Source of the DNA: DATILL01 sp035476575
GTDB lineage: Bacteria > Actinomycetota > Actinomycetes > Mycobacteriales > JACQDL01
Assembly: GCA_035476575.1 (NCBI GenBank)
Contig: DATILL010000011.1
Location: 1 to 47,000, forward strand
DNA length: 47,000 nt
Direction: 5' to 3'
Shown here: positions 22,545 to 31,540 of the stretch, piece by piece
Layout: each line of letters opens with the position of its first letter
Numbering within the stretch: the first letter of the stretch is position 1
Translations under genes and position numbers: made by a program
The notes under the pieces: model-generated
The model's database searches: none
What the model was told of the DNA's origin: nothing
Seen by the model: the letters and a program-made list of their open reading frames with translations, nothing else

Positions 22545-24827
22545 ATGTTCGAGGCGCTCGGTCGGGTCATGTACCGGCACCGGCGGTCCGTGCTGGTGGT
22601 CGCCGTCCTCTTCACCGCGTTTGCGGGGGTGTGGGGCACCCGGGTCTTCGCGGATCTGGCCAACGGCGGGTTCACCGAGCCGCACAGCGAGAGCCAGCGC
22701 GCCACCGACCTGGCCGCGGCCACCCTGAGCCGCACCGACGCGGACGTCGTCGTGGTGTACCGGGACGAGTCGCGCACGGTGGACGACCCGGCGTTCGAGC
22801 AGGCCGTCACCGGCCGGCTTGCCACGCTCCCCACCGACAAGGTGGCCGGCGTCACGACGTACTGGCCGGACCGGCCGCCCGCGCTGGCCAGCACCGACCG
22901 GCACGCCACCTACGCCGCCATCCGGCTGGCCGGTGGCTCCGACGACGCACGGCTGGCCGACTACCGGGCGATCAAGGGCGAGCTCGCGGTGCCCGGCCTG
23001 CGGACGACGTACGGCGGCTTCGTGGGGCTGTCGGACGAGGTGAACGCCCAGGTCAAGAAGGACCTCACCAAGGCCGAGTCGCTGTCCACGCCGATCTTGC
23101 TGGTGCTGCTGGTGCTGATCTTCGGCAGCGCCGCGGCGGCCAGCCTGCCGCTGGTGGTCGGCGGGCTGACCATCCTCGGCTCGTTCACCGCGCTGCGGGT
23201 GCTCTCCCTGTTCACCGAGGTGTCCGTCTACGCCATCAACGTGATCACGCTGCTCGGGCTCGGGCTGGCGATCGACTACGGGCTGTTCATGGTGAGCCGG
23301 TTCCGGGAGGAGCTGGCCGGGGGCCGGGAGGTGCCGGACGCGATCGCGCGCACCATGGCCACCGCCGGCCGGACCATCGCCGTCTCGGCGGTCACCGTGG
23401 CGGTCTCGCTGTCCAGCTTGCTGCTGTTCCCGCAGGTGTTCCTGCGCTCGATGGGGCTGGGCGGGATGGCCGCGGTGCTGCTGGCCATGGTCCTCGCGCT
23501 CAGCGTGCTGCCGGCGCTGCTCGCCGTGCTGGGTCACCGGGTGGATGCGTTGTCGGTACGCCGGCTGCTGCCTGGGCGGCCGCGGGGTCGCGGGCGCGGT
23601 GACGCGGACGGTGAGACCGGTGTGTGGGCGCGGCTGGCCCGTGGCGTGATGCGCCGGCCGGTCACGGTGGCCGTCTCGGTGCTGGCGCTCCTGGTCCTGC
23701 TGGGGCTGCCGTTCTCGCGGATCAGCTTCGGCTGGGTGGACGCCCGGGTGCTGCCGGCTGGCGCGCAGGCCCGGCAGGCGCAGGAGATCATCGCCAGGGA
23801 CTTCCCGGGCAACGCCGCCAACCCGATCGAGGCCGTCGTCTCGCTGCCCGAGCCGGCAACCGGACCGTCCGGCCAGGCCGCACTGGCGGCGTACCTGTCC
23901 GACGTCCAGGCGGTGCCGGGGGTGACCGACGCCGCGCTGACCGGGGCCGCCGAGCACACCGCGCGGGTGACCGTGCACTTCGCCGGTGAGCCGATCTCCG
24001 GCCCGGCGCGCGACCTGGTGGACCGGATCCGCGCCGTGCCCGCCCCGGCCGGTGGCGAGGTGCTGGTCGGTGGTACGAGCGCGCAGTTCGCCGACCTGCT
24101 GGACGGGCTGGGCGCCCGGCTGCCGTGGATGGCGCTGTTCGTGGCGGTGACCACGTTCGTGCTGCTCTTCCTCGCCTTCGGATCGGTCGTGCTGCCGGTC
24201 AAGGCGATCCTGATGAACGTGCTGAGCTTGTCCGCGATGTTCGGCGTCCTGGTCTGGATCTTCCAGGAGGGCCACCTGTCCGGCCTGCTCGGCTTCGACT
24301 CGACCGGCAACATCGAGGCGACCCAGCCCATCCTCATGCTGGCGATCGCGTTCGGCCTCTCGATGGACTACGAGGTCTTCCTGCTGTCCCGGATCCGCGA
24401 GCAGTACGACCTCACTGGGGACAACAGCCGGGCGGTCGCCTCCGGGCTGCAGCGCACCGGCGCCATCATCACCAGCGCGGCGCTGCTGCTGATTGTGGTG
24501 ACGGGCTCGTTCGCCGTCTCCGGGGTGCTGTTCATCAAGCTCATCGGGGTGGGGCTGGCGATCGCCATCGCGGTGGACGCGACCATCGTGCGGGTCCTGC
24601 TCGTGCCGGCCACGATGCGGCTGCTCGGCCGGGCAAACTGGTGGGCGCCCGGCCCGCTGCGCCGGGCCTACGCCCGCTACGGCATCCACGAGAGAGAGGC
24701 CGAGCCGGCCCGTGCGGCCGCCGCCCAGGCCGGTGCGGCCGGTGCGGACCCGGCGTCAGTCGGGGAAGAGGTGGCGCACGCTGGGCCCGGGCTGGCTGGC
24801 CAGCACGGCAGCCGGCCCGGGCCGTAG
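22545..24827 (+). CDS. MMPL-family RND transporter
   Basis: A 760-residue protein with the MmpL layout: one N-terminal helix (VLVVAVLFTAFAGVWGTRVF), an extracytoplasmic domain, five or six helices, then a repeat of the same plan. GLGLAIDYGLFMVSRFREEL and AFGLSMDYEVFLLSRIREQY are the paired helix-4 signatures with the proton-relay Asp-Tyr pairs in both halves. Such proteins export lipids, siderophores or drugs using proton motive force. It starts at ATG 22545 after GGGGGGCAAGAG. TetR control is inferred from the divergent layout. Its last 72 bp overlap the convergent Nudix gene. The substrate is unknown. Confidence 0.92.
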   Translation: MFEALGRVMYRHRRSVLVVAVLFTAFAGVWGTRVFADLANGGFTEPHSESQRATDLAAATLSRTDADVVVVYRDESRTVDDPAFEQAVTGRLATLPTDKVAGVTTYWPDRPPALASTDRHATYAAIRLAGGSDDARLADYRAIKGELAVPGLRTTYGGFVGLSDEVNAQVKKDLTKAESLSTPILLVLLVLIFGSAAAASLPLVVGGLTILGSFTALRVLSLFTEVSVYAINVITLLGLGLAIDYGLFMVSRFREELAGGREVPDAIARTMATAGRTIAVSAVTVAVSLSSLLLFPQVFLRSMGLGGMAAVLLAMVLALSVLPALLAVLGHRVDALSVRRLLPGRPRGRGRGDADGETGVWARLARGVMRRPVTVAVSVLALLVLLGLPFSRISFGWVDARVLPAGAQARQAQEIIARDFPGNAANPIEAVVSLPEPATGPSGQAALAAYLSDVQAVPGVTDAALTGAAEHTARVTVHFAGEPISGPARDLVDRIRAVPAPAGGEVLVGGTSAQFADLLDGLGARLPWMALFVAVTTFVLLFLAFGSVVLPVKAILMNVLSLSAMFGVLVWIFQEGHLSGLLGFDSTGNIEATQPILMLAIAFGLSMDYEVFLLSRIREQYDLTGDNSRAVASGLQRTGAIITSAALLLIVVTGSFAVSGVLFIKLIGVGLAIAIAVDATIVRVLLVPATMRLLGRANWWAPGPLRRAYARYGIHEREAEPARAAAAQAGAAGADPASVGEEVAHAGPGLAGQHGSRPGP

Positions 24828-25184
24828 GGCGTCGAGGATCCGCTCGGGTTCGTAGGGGTGGATCGGGGCGGGCAGCGCCTCCACGGTGAACCAGCCCACC
24901 TCGCGAGCCTCCGGGCTGGTCGCCGGCGCACCGGCGAGCAGCCGGCAGCGGAAGACGAGCACCGGGTCGCCGTCCGGCGGGCGGTGGTAGACCCCGGTCA
25001 GCCGCTCCACCGTGACCGCGACCCCGACCTCCTCGGCAACCTCACGGACCGCCGCGTCCCACGGCGCCTCACCCTCCTCGACCCCGCCGCCGGGGAGGTT
25101 CCAGATCGGTGGGCGGTCCCGCAGCGTGAGCAGCACCCGGCCATCGTCGGCGACGATGACGGCGTTCACCCCGAGGCGTGCCAT
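24756..25184 (-). CDS. Nudix hydrolase
   Basis: A 142-residue Nudix protein. The box reads GGGVEEGEAPWDAAVREVAEEVGV in two parts (GGGVEEGEAPWDAA and VREVAEEVGV), matching GX5EX7REUXEEXGU. NLPGGG precedes it. It hydrolyses nucleoside diphosphate derivatives, but the substrate is not readable. The start is set at ATG 25182-25184 (MARLGVNAVIV); an in-frame start at 25229 would add 15 residues. Its 3' end overlaps the MMPL 3' end by 72 bp on the opposite strand, so their transcripts would be antisense there. Confidence 0.88.
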   Translation of the reverse strand: MARLGVNAVIVADDGRVLLTLRDRPPIWNLPGGGVEEGEAPWDAAVREVAEEVGVAVTVERLTGVYHRPPDGDPVLVFRCRLLAGAPATSPEAREVGWFTVEALPAPIHPYEPERILDALRPGPAAVLASQPGPSVRHLFPD

Positions 25185-25265
25185 GCCCGGCAGTTTCGCA
25201 GAGATTGACCACGTCACGTCGAGGATCATTCACCCACCGGACCCAGACTGGGAGAGAATGGCCCG

Positions 25266-26480
25266 GTGAGTTCGCAGCGAAGCGTGGTCCTGCTGGGGTC
25301 GACCGGCTCTATCGGTACCCAGGCGATCGAGGTGGCGCTGGCGGCGCCGGACCGGTTTCGGGTGGTCGGCTTGGCGGCCGGCGGGGGGAACATCGAGCTG
25401 CTGGCCCGGCAGGCGTTGGACCTTGCGGTCGAGGTGGTCGCGGTCGCCCGCGCCACCGCCGCGCAGGATCTCCAGCTCGCCTTCTACGCCGAGGCGGCCG
25501 CGCGAGGCTACTCCTCCGGCGGGTTCGCCCTGCCCAAGATCATTGCTGGTCCGGACGCCGCCGCCGAGCTGGCCGGCCACCCGTGCGACGTCGTGCTGAA
25601 CGGGATGACCGGCTCGGTCGGGCTGCGCCCCACCCTGGCCGCGCTGGACGCCGGGCACACCCTCGCGCTGGCCAACAAGGAGTCGCTGGTCGCTGGCGGC
25701 CCGCTGGTCGCCGGACGGGCCAAGCCGGGCCAGATCGTCCCGGTCGACTCCGAGCACTCCGCGCTGGCCCAGTGCCTGCGTGGCGGCCGGTCGGCCGAGG
25801 TACGCCGGCTGGTGCTCACCGCCAGCGGCGGACCGTTCCGCGGCCGGCGCCGGGCCGAGCTGGCCGAGGTCACGGTGCGGCAGGCGCTGTCCCACCCCAC
25901 CTGGGAGATGGGCCCGGTCGTCACCATCAACAGCGCCACCTTGATGAACAAGGGCCTGGAGCTGATCGAGGCGCACCTGCTCTTCGGCACGCCGTACGAC
26001 GCGATCGACGTCGTCGTCCACCCGCAGTCGGTGGTGCACTCGATGGTGGAGTTCACCGACGGGTCCGCGATTTGCCAGGCCAGCCCGCCGGACATGCGGC
26101 TGCCGATCGCGCTGGCCATGGGCTGGCCGGACCGGGTTCCGGCGGCCGCCCAGCCGCTCGACTGGACCGAACCGCACACCTGGGAGTTCGAGCCGCTGAA
26201 CCTGGAGGCGTTCCCGGCGGTCCGGCTGGCCCGGGAGGCCGGCCGGACCGGCGGCGTGGCACCGGCGGTGCTGAACGCGGCGAACGAGAAGGCGGTCGCG
26301 GCGTTCCTGGCCGGCCGGATGTCGTTTCTCGGCATCGTGGACACTGTAGCCGCGGTGTTGGCAGAGGCACCGCGCGACGCGAGCCCGTCATCGGTCGAGG
26401 ACATTGTGCAGGCGGAAGAATGGGCTCGCGTCCGGGCGGGTGAGCTGATGGAGGAGAACATGGTCGGGAGAACGGCATGA
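25266..26480 (+). CDS. dxr: 1-deoxy-D-xylulose 5-phosphate reductoisomerase
   Basis: A 404-residue DXR, converting DXP to MEP with NADPH in the MEP isoprenoid pathway. VLLGSTGSIGTQAIEV is the NADPH loop. ALANKESLVAGG, DSEHSALAQCL, TASGGPFRGR and NSATLMNKGLELIEAH are the catalytic and metal-binding boxes. It starts at GTG 25266 with GAGAAT just upstream, which may be a -10. Its stop overlaps the M50 protease start. It works with ispG, two genes downstream. Confidence 0.96.
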   Translation: MSSQRSVVLLGSTGSIGTQAIEVALAAPDRFRVVGLAAGGGNIELLARQALDLAVEVVAVARATAAQDLQLAFYAEAAARGYSSGGFALPKIIAGPDAAAELAGHPCDVVLNGMTGSVGLRPTLAALDAGHTLALANKESLVAGGPLVAGRAKPGQIVPVDSEHSALAQCLRGGRSAEVRRLVLTASGGPFRGRRRAELAEVTVRQALSHPTWEMGPVVTINSATLMNKGLELIEAHLLFGTPYDAIDVVVHPQSVVHSMVEFTDGSAICQASPPDMRLPIALAMGWPDRVPAAAQPLDWTEPHTWEFEPLNLEAFPAVRLAREAGRTGGVAPAVLNAANEKAVAAFLAGRMSFLGIVDTVAAVLAEAPRDASPSSVEDIVQAEEWARVRAGELMEENMVGRTA

Positions 26481-27700
26481 CGTTCCTGCTCGGGTTCGTC
26501 CTGTTCGCGCTCGGCCTGACGATCTCCATTGCCGCGCACGAGTTTGGCCACCTGGTGGCGGCCAAGGCGTTTGGGATGCACGCCCGGCGGTACTTCATCG
26601 GCTTCGGCAAGACCCTGTGGTCGTTCCGCCGGGGCGAGACGGAGTACGGGCTCAAGGTGCTGCCGGTCGGCGGGTTCGTCGACATCGCCGGGATGTCGCA
26701 TGTGGAGGAGCTGCCCGCCGACGACGAGCCGCGGGCGTTCTGGCGTTATCCCGCCTGGAAGCGGGTCGTGGTCATGGCGGCCGGCTCGGTCACCCACATC
26801 CTCCTCGCGCTGCTGATCCTCTACGGGATCGCGGTGACCGCCGGCCTGCCCACCGATCGGGCCATCGTGGGCGATGTCCCGGCCTGTGTGGTCCTGGACA
26901 CCGACCCGACCGGCGCAGCGCGCGGCGGCTGCACCAGCCGCGACCCGGTCGCTCCCGCCCGGCAGGCTGGGCTGGCCGTGGGAGACCGGATCGTGGCTGT
27001 CGACGGCCAGCGGGTCAACACCTTCGACGAGCTGGTGGCCGCCATCCGGAGCCGGCCCGACCAGGACGTCACCCTCCGCTACCGGCGGGACAGCACCGAG
27101 CGCACCGCCACGCTGCACGTCGCCAAGGCACTGCGGCCGGCCATCGACGGCGAGCGCCGCGACGCCCACGGCCGGGCCGTGGTGGGCGTGATCGGGATCG
27201 CGCCGGCCGCGGTCGAGGTCTTCGGCCCGATCTCCGCCGTGGGCGCGACCGGCTCGTTCACCGGGGTGCTGATGGGCCGGACGATCAGCGCGCTGGGCCA
27301 GTTCCCCTCGAAGATCCCGAAGCTGGTCGACGCCCTTGCCGGCAAGCCGCGCGACCCAGACTCGCCGGTGAGCGTCGTGGGGGCCTCCCGGGTCGGCGGC
27401 CAGGCCGTCGAGGCCGGCGCGTGGGTGATCTTCTTCCTGCTGCTGGCCGGCCTGAACATCTTCATCGGGATCTTCAACATCCTGCCCCTGCTGCCGCTGG
27501 ACGGCGGGCATATCGCGGTGCTGCTGTTCGAGCGGGCCCGGTCCGGCATCGCCAGGCTGTTCGGCCGGCGTGACCCCGGCCGGGTGGACCCGCGCAAGCT
27601 AGCCCCGATCATGGTCGTGTTCATCCTGCTCTTTGGCGGCATCTCGCTGCTGGCGATCATGGCCGACGTCGTCAACCCGATCGCGAACCCGTTCCAGTAG
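26477..27700 (+). CDS. rip1: Site-2 metalloprotease (M50, Rip1/RseP type)
   Basis: A 407-residue intramembrane zinc protease. H21-E22-F23-G24-H25 (AAHEFGHLVA) is the HExxH motif in the first helix, and LLPLDGGHI near 340 supplies the third ligand Asp. A PDZ domain (about 150-235, GLAVGDRIVAVDGQRVNTF) lies between membrane segments. Such proteases cleave anti-sigma factors or remnant signal peptides after a first cut. The dxr-rip1-ispG order matches mycobacteria. ATG overlaps the dxr stop (ATGA). Confidence 0.95.
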   Translation: MTFLLGFVLFALGLTISIAAHEFGHLVAAKAFGMHARRYFIGFGKTLWSFRRGETEYGLKVLPVGGFVDIAGMSHVEELPADDEPRAFWRYPAWKRVVVMAAGSVTHILLALLILYGIAVTAGLPTDRAIVGDVPACVVLDTDPTGAARGGCTSRDPVAPARQAGLAVGDRIVAVDGQRVNTFDELVAAIRSRPDQDVTLRYRRDSTERTATLHVAKALRPAIDGERRDAHGRAVVGVIGIAPAAVEVFGPISAVGATGSFTGVLMGRTISALGQFPSKIPKLVDALAGKPRDPDSPVSVVGASRVGGQAVEAGAWVIFFLLLAGLNIFIGIFNILPLLPLDGGHIAVLLFERARSGIARLFGRRDPGRVDPRKLAPIMVVFILLFGGISLLAIMADVVNPIANPFQ

Positions 27701-27710
27701 AGAGGCCACC

Positions 27711-28865
27711 GTGACCGCCATCGACCTCGGGATGCCGGCCCCGCCGCCATCGACCCTGGCCCCACGCCGCCCCACCCGGCGGCTCGACGTGGGCGGGGTG
27801 CCGGTCGGCGGCGAGGCGCCGATCAGCGTGCAGTCCATGACCACGACGCTGACCTCGAACGTGGACGCGACGCTGCAGCAGATCGCCGAGCTGACCGCGG
27901 CCGGCTGCCAGATCGTCCGGGTCGCGGTGCCCACGCAGGACGACGCCGACGCGCTGCCGGAGATCGCCCGCAAGTCGCAGCTCCCGGTGATCGCGGACAT
28001 TCACTTCCAGCCCAGGTACGTCTTTGCCGCGATCGACGCGGGCTGCGCCGCCGTCCGGGTCAACCCGGGCAACATCAAGGCGTTCGACGACAGGGTCGGG
28101 GAGATCGCCGCCGCGGCCAGCGCCGCTGGCACGCCGATCCGGATCGGGGTGAACGCCGGCAGCCTGGACAGCCGGCTGCTGGCGAAGTACGGCCGGGCCA
28201 CCCCGGAGGCGCTGGTCGAGTCGGCGCTATGGGAATGCTCGCTGTTCGAGGAGCACGGCTTCCGCGACCTGAAGATCTCGGTGAAGCACAACGACCCGGT
28301 CGTCATGGTGCGGGCTTACGAGCTGCTCGCCGAACGGTGCGACTACCCGCTGCACCTGGGCGTGACCGAGGCCGGGCCGGCGTTCCAGGGCACGGTCAAG
28401 TCCGCGGTGGCCTTCGGCGCGCTGCTGGCCAGGGGGATCGGCGACACCATCCGGGTCTCGCTGTCCGCGCCGCCGGTTGAGGAGGTCAAGGTCGGCATCG
28501 CGATCCTGGAGTCGCTGAACCTGCGCCAACGCGGCCTGGAGATCGTGTCCTGCCCGTCCTGCGGCCGGGCCCAGGTCGACGTCTACACGCTGGCCGAGAA
28601 GGTGCACGCCGGGCTGGACGGGTTGGACGTGCCGCTGCGGGTGGCGGTGATGGGCTGCGTGGTCAACGGCCCGGGCGAGGCCAGGGAGGCCGACCTCGGC
28701 GTCGCCTCCGGCAACGGCAAGGGTCAGATCTTCGTCCGCGGCGAGGTGGTCAAGACGGTGCCGGAGGCCCAGATCGTCGAAACCCTCATCGAAGAGGCGC
28801 TGCGGCTCGCCGATGATCTTCGGGACAGCACCGGTCCCGGTAAGCCGCAGGTTACCGCCGGCTGA
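27711..28865 (+). CDS. ispG: 4-hydroxy-3-methylbut-2-enyl diphosphate synthase
   Basis: A 384-residue IspG (GcpE), a [4Fe-4S] enzyme of the MEP pathway. It starts at GTG 27711 with AGAGAGG upstream. ISVQSMTTTLTSNVDATL begins the TIM barrel. The C-terminal cluster ligands are the Cys pair in VSCPSCGR and the Cys in VMGCVVNGPGEA. It carries no extra middle domain, as expected of the shorter bacterial form. It lies 10 nt after rip1 and shares the operon with dxr. Confidence 0.96.
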   Translation: MTAIDLGMPAPPPSTLAPRRPTRRLDVGGVPVGGEAPISVQSMTTTLTSNVDATLQQIAELTAAGCQIVRVAVPTQDDADALPEIARKSQLPVIADIHFQPRYVFAAIDAGCAAVRVNPGNIKAFDDRVGEIAAAASAAGTPIRIGVNAGSLDSRLLAKYGRATPEALVESALWECSLFEEHGFRDLKISVKHNDPVVMVRAYELLAERCDYPLHLGVTEAGPAFQGTVKSAVAFGALLARGIGDTIRVSLSAPPVEEVKVGIAILESLNLRQRGLEIVSCPSCGRAQVDVYTLAEKVHAGLDGLDVPLRVAVMGCVVNGPGEAREADLGVASGNGKGQIFVRGEVVKTVPEAQIVETLIEEALRLADDLRDSTGPGKPQVTAG

Positions 28866-28868
28866 CCA

Positions 28869-28874
28869 TATGCT
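28869..28874 (+). promoter_or_regulatory. Leaderless-type -10 for the GNAT gene
   Basis: TATGCT, 6 nt before ATG 28881. The gene lies only 15 nt after ispG, so it may have both read-through and its own transcript. Confidence 0.35.
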
Positions 28875-28880
28875 GGCCAC

Positions 28881-29720
28881 ATGTTGAAGCTCGCCGGTCT
28901 TCGTCTGCTTGACGACCGGGACCGGTCCGCCGTCGCGGAGCTGCTGGCGGCCGACCCGGTCGGGAACTGCTTTGTCGCGGCCCGGATCGAGTCCGGTGGG
29001 CTGGCCCCCTGGCGGCTCGGCGCGGAGATGTGGGGCTACGGCGGGTCCACGCTGGAGGGGGCCTGCTACTCCGGCGCCAACCTGGTGCCGGTCGGCGCCA
29101 ACCCGGTGGCGCTGCGCGCCTTTGCCGAGCGAGCCAGGCGGCAGGGCCGGCGATGCTCGTCGATCGCCGGTCGGGCAGACGCGGTCGGCCCGCTGTGGGA
29201 CCTGCTCCGGCCGTACTGGGGGCGGCCGCGTGAGGTCCGGGCCCGCCAGCCGCTGCTGGCCATCGGCGAGGAGCCGCTGGTCCGGGCCGACCCGTCGGTC
29301 CGCCGGGTCTGGCCGAACGAGCTGGACATCCTGCTCCCGGCCTGCGTGGCGATGTTCATCGAGGAGGTCGGCGTCTCGCCGATCGGCGCGGACGGGGGCT
29401 CGGCGTACCGGCGGCGGATCCGCGACCTGGTGCGTGACGGGCGGGCGTACGCGCGGATCGAGGACGGCGAGGTCGTCTACAAGGCCGAGGTCGGTGCGGT
29501 CTCCGCCGCCGCCTGCCAGATCCAGGGCGTCTGGGTGAGCCCGTCCTGGCGCGGTCACGGCCTCGGCACCGCGGGCACCGCGGCGGTGGTGCACGACGCG
29601 CTGCGCAACGTGGCGCCGATGGTGAGCCTGTACGTCAACGAGTTCAACGCGCCCGCCATGGCGGCCTACCGGCGCTGCGGTTTCACCGACGTGGGCACCT
29701 TCTCCACCGTCCTGTTCTGA
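28881..29720 (+). CDS. DUF4081-GNAT N-acetyltransferase
   Basis: A 279-residue protein with an N-terminal DUF4081 (about 1-125) and a C-terminal GNAT fold (about 130-279). The acetyl-CoA loop is visible as QIQGVWVSPSWRGHGLGTAG (V-x-P-x-x-R-x-x-G-x-G). VNEFNAPAMAAYRRCGF is the last strand-helix of the fold. The acceptor is unknown. A homologue of this layout follows ispG in mycobacteria. It starts at ATG 28881 with a TATGCT 6 nt upstream. Confidence 0.93.
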   Translation: MLKLAGLRLLDDRDRSAVAELLAADPVGNCFVAARIESGGLAPWRLGAEMWGYGGSTLEGACYSGANLVPVGANPVALRAFAERARRQGRRCSSIAGRADAVGPLWDLLRPYWGRPREVRARQPLLAIGEEPLVRADPSVRRVWPNELDILLPACVAMFIEEVGVSPIGADGGSAYRRRIRDLVRDGRAYARIEDGEVVYKAEVGAVSAAACQIQGVWVSPSWRGHGLGTAGTAAVVHDALRNVAPMVSLYVNEFNAPAMAAYRRCGFTDVGTFSTVLF

Positions 29721-30133
29721 GCCGGCTCAGCCGAGTCCGCCGGTGTCCATTGTGGATAGTCCTTGGCGGAGTGGTGGCACCCCAACAGGTCACCACAACG
29801 CCGAGAGGTGACCACACGGGCGGCGCGGACCCCGTTAGGTCACCACAGCGCCGAGAGGTGACCACACGGGCGGCGCCGGGCAGCGACGGCTTGGCAGACC
29901 CCCACTGGATTGTCACGGGTTTGGGGGACCGGCATCGTCTTGCGCGGTAATGTCGCCATCCTTGAACGGGCCGGGCTACGGGCATCGCCCTGACGCCGGT
30001 GGCGGGCAACCCGACCGCGTCTGACAGCCGTGCGGTCGGCGCCGCCAAGGGAATGACCAACACCACCTGCCCCTGACCTCCATGAACCCGACCTCCGAGC
30101 TCGAGACCGTTCCGACCATTCTGGGGGAGATAC
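29721..30133. other. 413-bp intergenic region with palindromic repeats and a structured leader
   Basis: Two 28-bp palindromic repeats with a 50-bp period lie at 29787-29865. A DnaA-box-like TGTGGATAG is at 29751-29759. TAATGT at 29948-29953 is a possible -10 for ugd. From about 29985 to 30050 GC-rich arms (for example GACCGC/GCGGTC, GGCGGG/CCCG) could fold into a structured leader. I could not match a known riboswitch, and frames here look non-coding. Confidence 0.6.
29787..29865. repeat. Two tandem copies of the GGTCACC/GGTGACC palindromic repeat
   Basis: Copies start at 29787 and 29837, each AGGTCACCACARCGCCGAGA then GGTGACCAC, followed by ACGGGCGGCGC. The period is 50 bp. They are the inverted form of the units at 7371-7449 and the same orientation as 7471-7500. 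Confidence 0.8.
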
Positions 30134-31468
30134 ATGCCCGCTTACGGCGAGCTGCCGCGACTGACCGTCATCGGCACCGGCTACCTTGGTGCGACGCACG
30201 CCATCTGCATGGCCGTGCTCGGCTACCAGGTGCTCGGCGTCGACGTGGACGCCGCGAAGGTCGACCGGCTCAACGCCGGTGAGGTGCCGTTCTTCGAGCC
30301 TGGCCTGCCCGAGCTGCTCGCCAAGGCGCTGGAGTCCGGCCGGCTGCGGTTCAGCACGTCGTTCGCGGCGGCGGCCGACCTCGGCGACGTGCACTTCCTC
30401 TGCGTCGGCACGCCGCAGCGGCACGGGTCCGACGCCGCCGACCTGTCCTATGTGGACAGTGCTGTCCGCTCGCTGGCGGTGCACCTGCACCGGCCCGCGC
30501 TGGTGGTCGGCAAGTCCACCGTGCCGGTGGGCACCGCCGCCCGGCTCACCGCCGTGATCCACGAGCTGGCACCAGCCGGCGCCGGGGTCGAGCTGGCCTG
30601 GAACCCAGAGTTCCTCCGCGAGGGGTACGCGGTGGACGACACCATGCGGCCGGACCGGCTGGTCTTCGGGGTGGCCTCTGACTCCGCCCTGGAGCGGCTG
30701 CGGGCGTCGTTCGCGCCGATCCTGGAAGGCGGCACCCCGGTGGTGGTGACCGACCTGGCCACCGCCGAGCTGGTGAAGGTCGCGGCGAACTCGTTCCTGG
30801 CCACCAAGATCTCATACATCAACGCCATGGCCGAGGTGTGCGAGGCGACCGGCGCGGACGTCAGCGACCTGGCCATCGCGCTCGGCCACGACAGCCGGAT
30901 CGGCCGCCGCTTCCTGCACCCGGGGCTGGGCTTCGGCGGGGGCTGCCTGCCCAAGGACATCCGGGCGTTCACGCACCGGGCCACTGAGCTCGGCGCCGGC
31001 CAGGCGGTGGCCTTCCTGCGCGAGGTGGACGCGATCAACCAGCGGCGCCGGGCACGCACCGTCGACCTGGTCCGCGAGCTGCTCGGCGGTCGGCTCGCCG
31101 GTGCCCGGGTCGCGGCGCTGGGCGCGTCCTTCAAACCGAACTCCGACGACATCCGGGACTCGCCGGCGTTGGACGTGGCAAGCACGCTGCGCGAGCTTGG
31201 CGCGGCAGTCCGGGTCTTTGACCCGGTCGCGCTGGACAACGCCCGCCGGACGCACCCGGAGCTGGAGTACGGCGATAGCGCGCTGGGCGTGGCCCGCGAC
31301 GCCGATGTGGTCGTGCTGCTCACCGAGTGGGCGGAGTTCCGCCAGATCGAGCCGGAGGCGATGGGCGGGGTGGTGCGGCACCGCCGGATAGTCGACGGCC
31401 GGCACGCGCTGGACCGCGAGCAGTGGCGCGCCGCCGGTTGGCAGTACCGCGCTCTCGGCCGACCCTGA
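30134..31468 (+). CDS. UDP-glucose / nucleotide-sugar 6-dehydrogenase
   Basis: A 444-residue NAD-dependent UDP-sugar dehydrogenase. TVIGTGYLGATHA is the Rossmann loop and VGKSTVPVGTA a conserved substrate loop. AWNPEFLREGYAVDD, AELVKVAANSFLATKISYIN and the catalytic C271 in GFGGGCLPKDIRAF mark the family. ASFKPNSDDIRDSPALDV opens the C-terminal domain. It most likely makes UDP-glucuronate for a surface polysaccharide, but no glycan cluster is adjacent, so the exact sugar is uncertain. ATG 30134 follows GGGGGAGA. It stands alone after a 413-bp gap. Confidence 0.92.
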   Translation: MPAYGELPRLTVIGTGYLGATHAICMAVLGYQVLGVDVDAAKVDRLNAGEVPFFEPGLPELLAKALESGRLRFSTSFAAAADLGDVHFLCVGTPQRHGSDAADLSYVDSAVRSLAVHLHRPALVVGKSTVPVGTAARLTAVIHELAPAGAGVELAWNPEFLREGYAVDDTMRPDRLVFGVASDSALERLRASFAPILEGGTPVVVTDLATAELVKVAANSFLATKISYINAMAEVCEATGADVSDLAIALGHDSRIGRRFLHPGLGFGGGCLPKDIRAFTHRATELGAGQAVAFLREVDAINQRRRARTVDLVRELLGGRLAGARVAALGASFKPNSDDIRDSPALDVASTLRELGAAVRVFDPVALDNARRTHPELEYGDSALGVARDADVVVLLTEWAEFRQIEPEAMGGVVRHRRIVDGRHALDREQWRAAGWQYRALGRP

Positions 31469-31540
31469 CCTGGCCTCGGCGGTGCCCCACCCGCCGGGAA
31501 ACCAGCCTGGGCAGCCACTGGTGGATGGCAAGATGCTCCG

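Noticed and set aside
21645..24689. 1014-codon minus-strand frame opposite the MMPL gene
   Set aside because: The sequence is low-complexity Arg/His/Gln/Pro without domains and lies opposite a clear MMPL exporter and TetR gene.
29683..30135. 150-codon minus-strand frame in the ugd upstream gap
   Set aside because: It spans the palindromic repeats and the GNAT 3' end, with no family resemblance.
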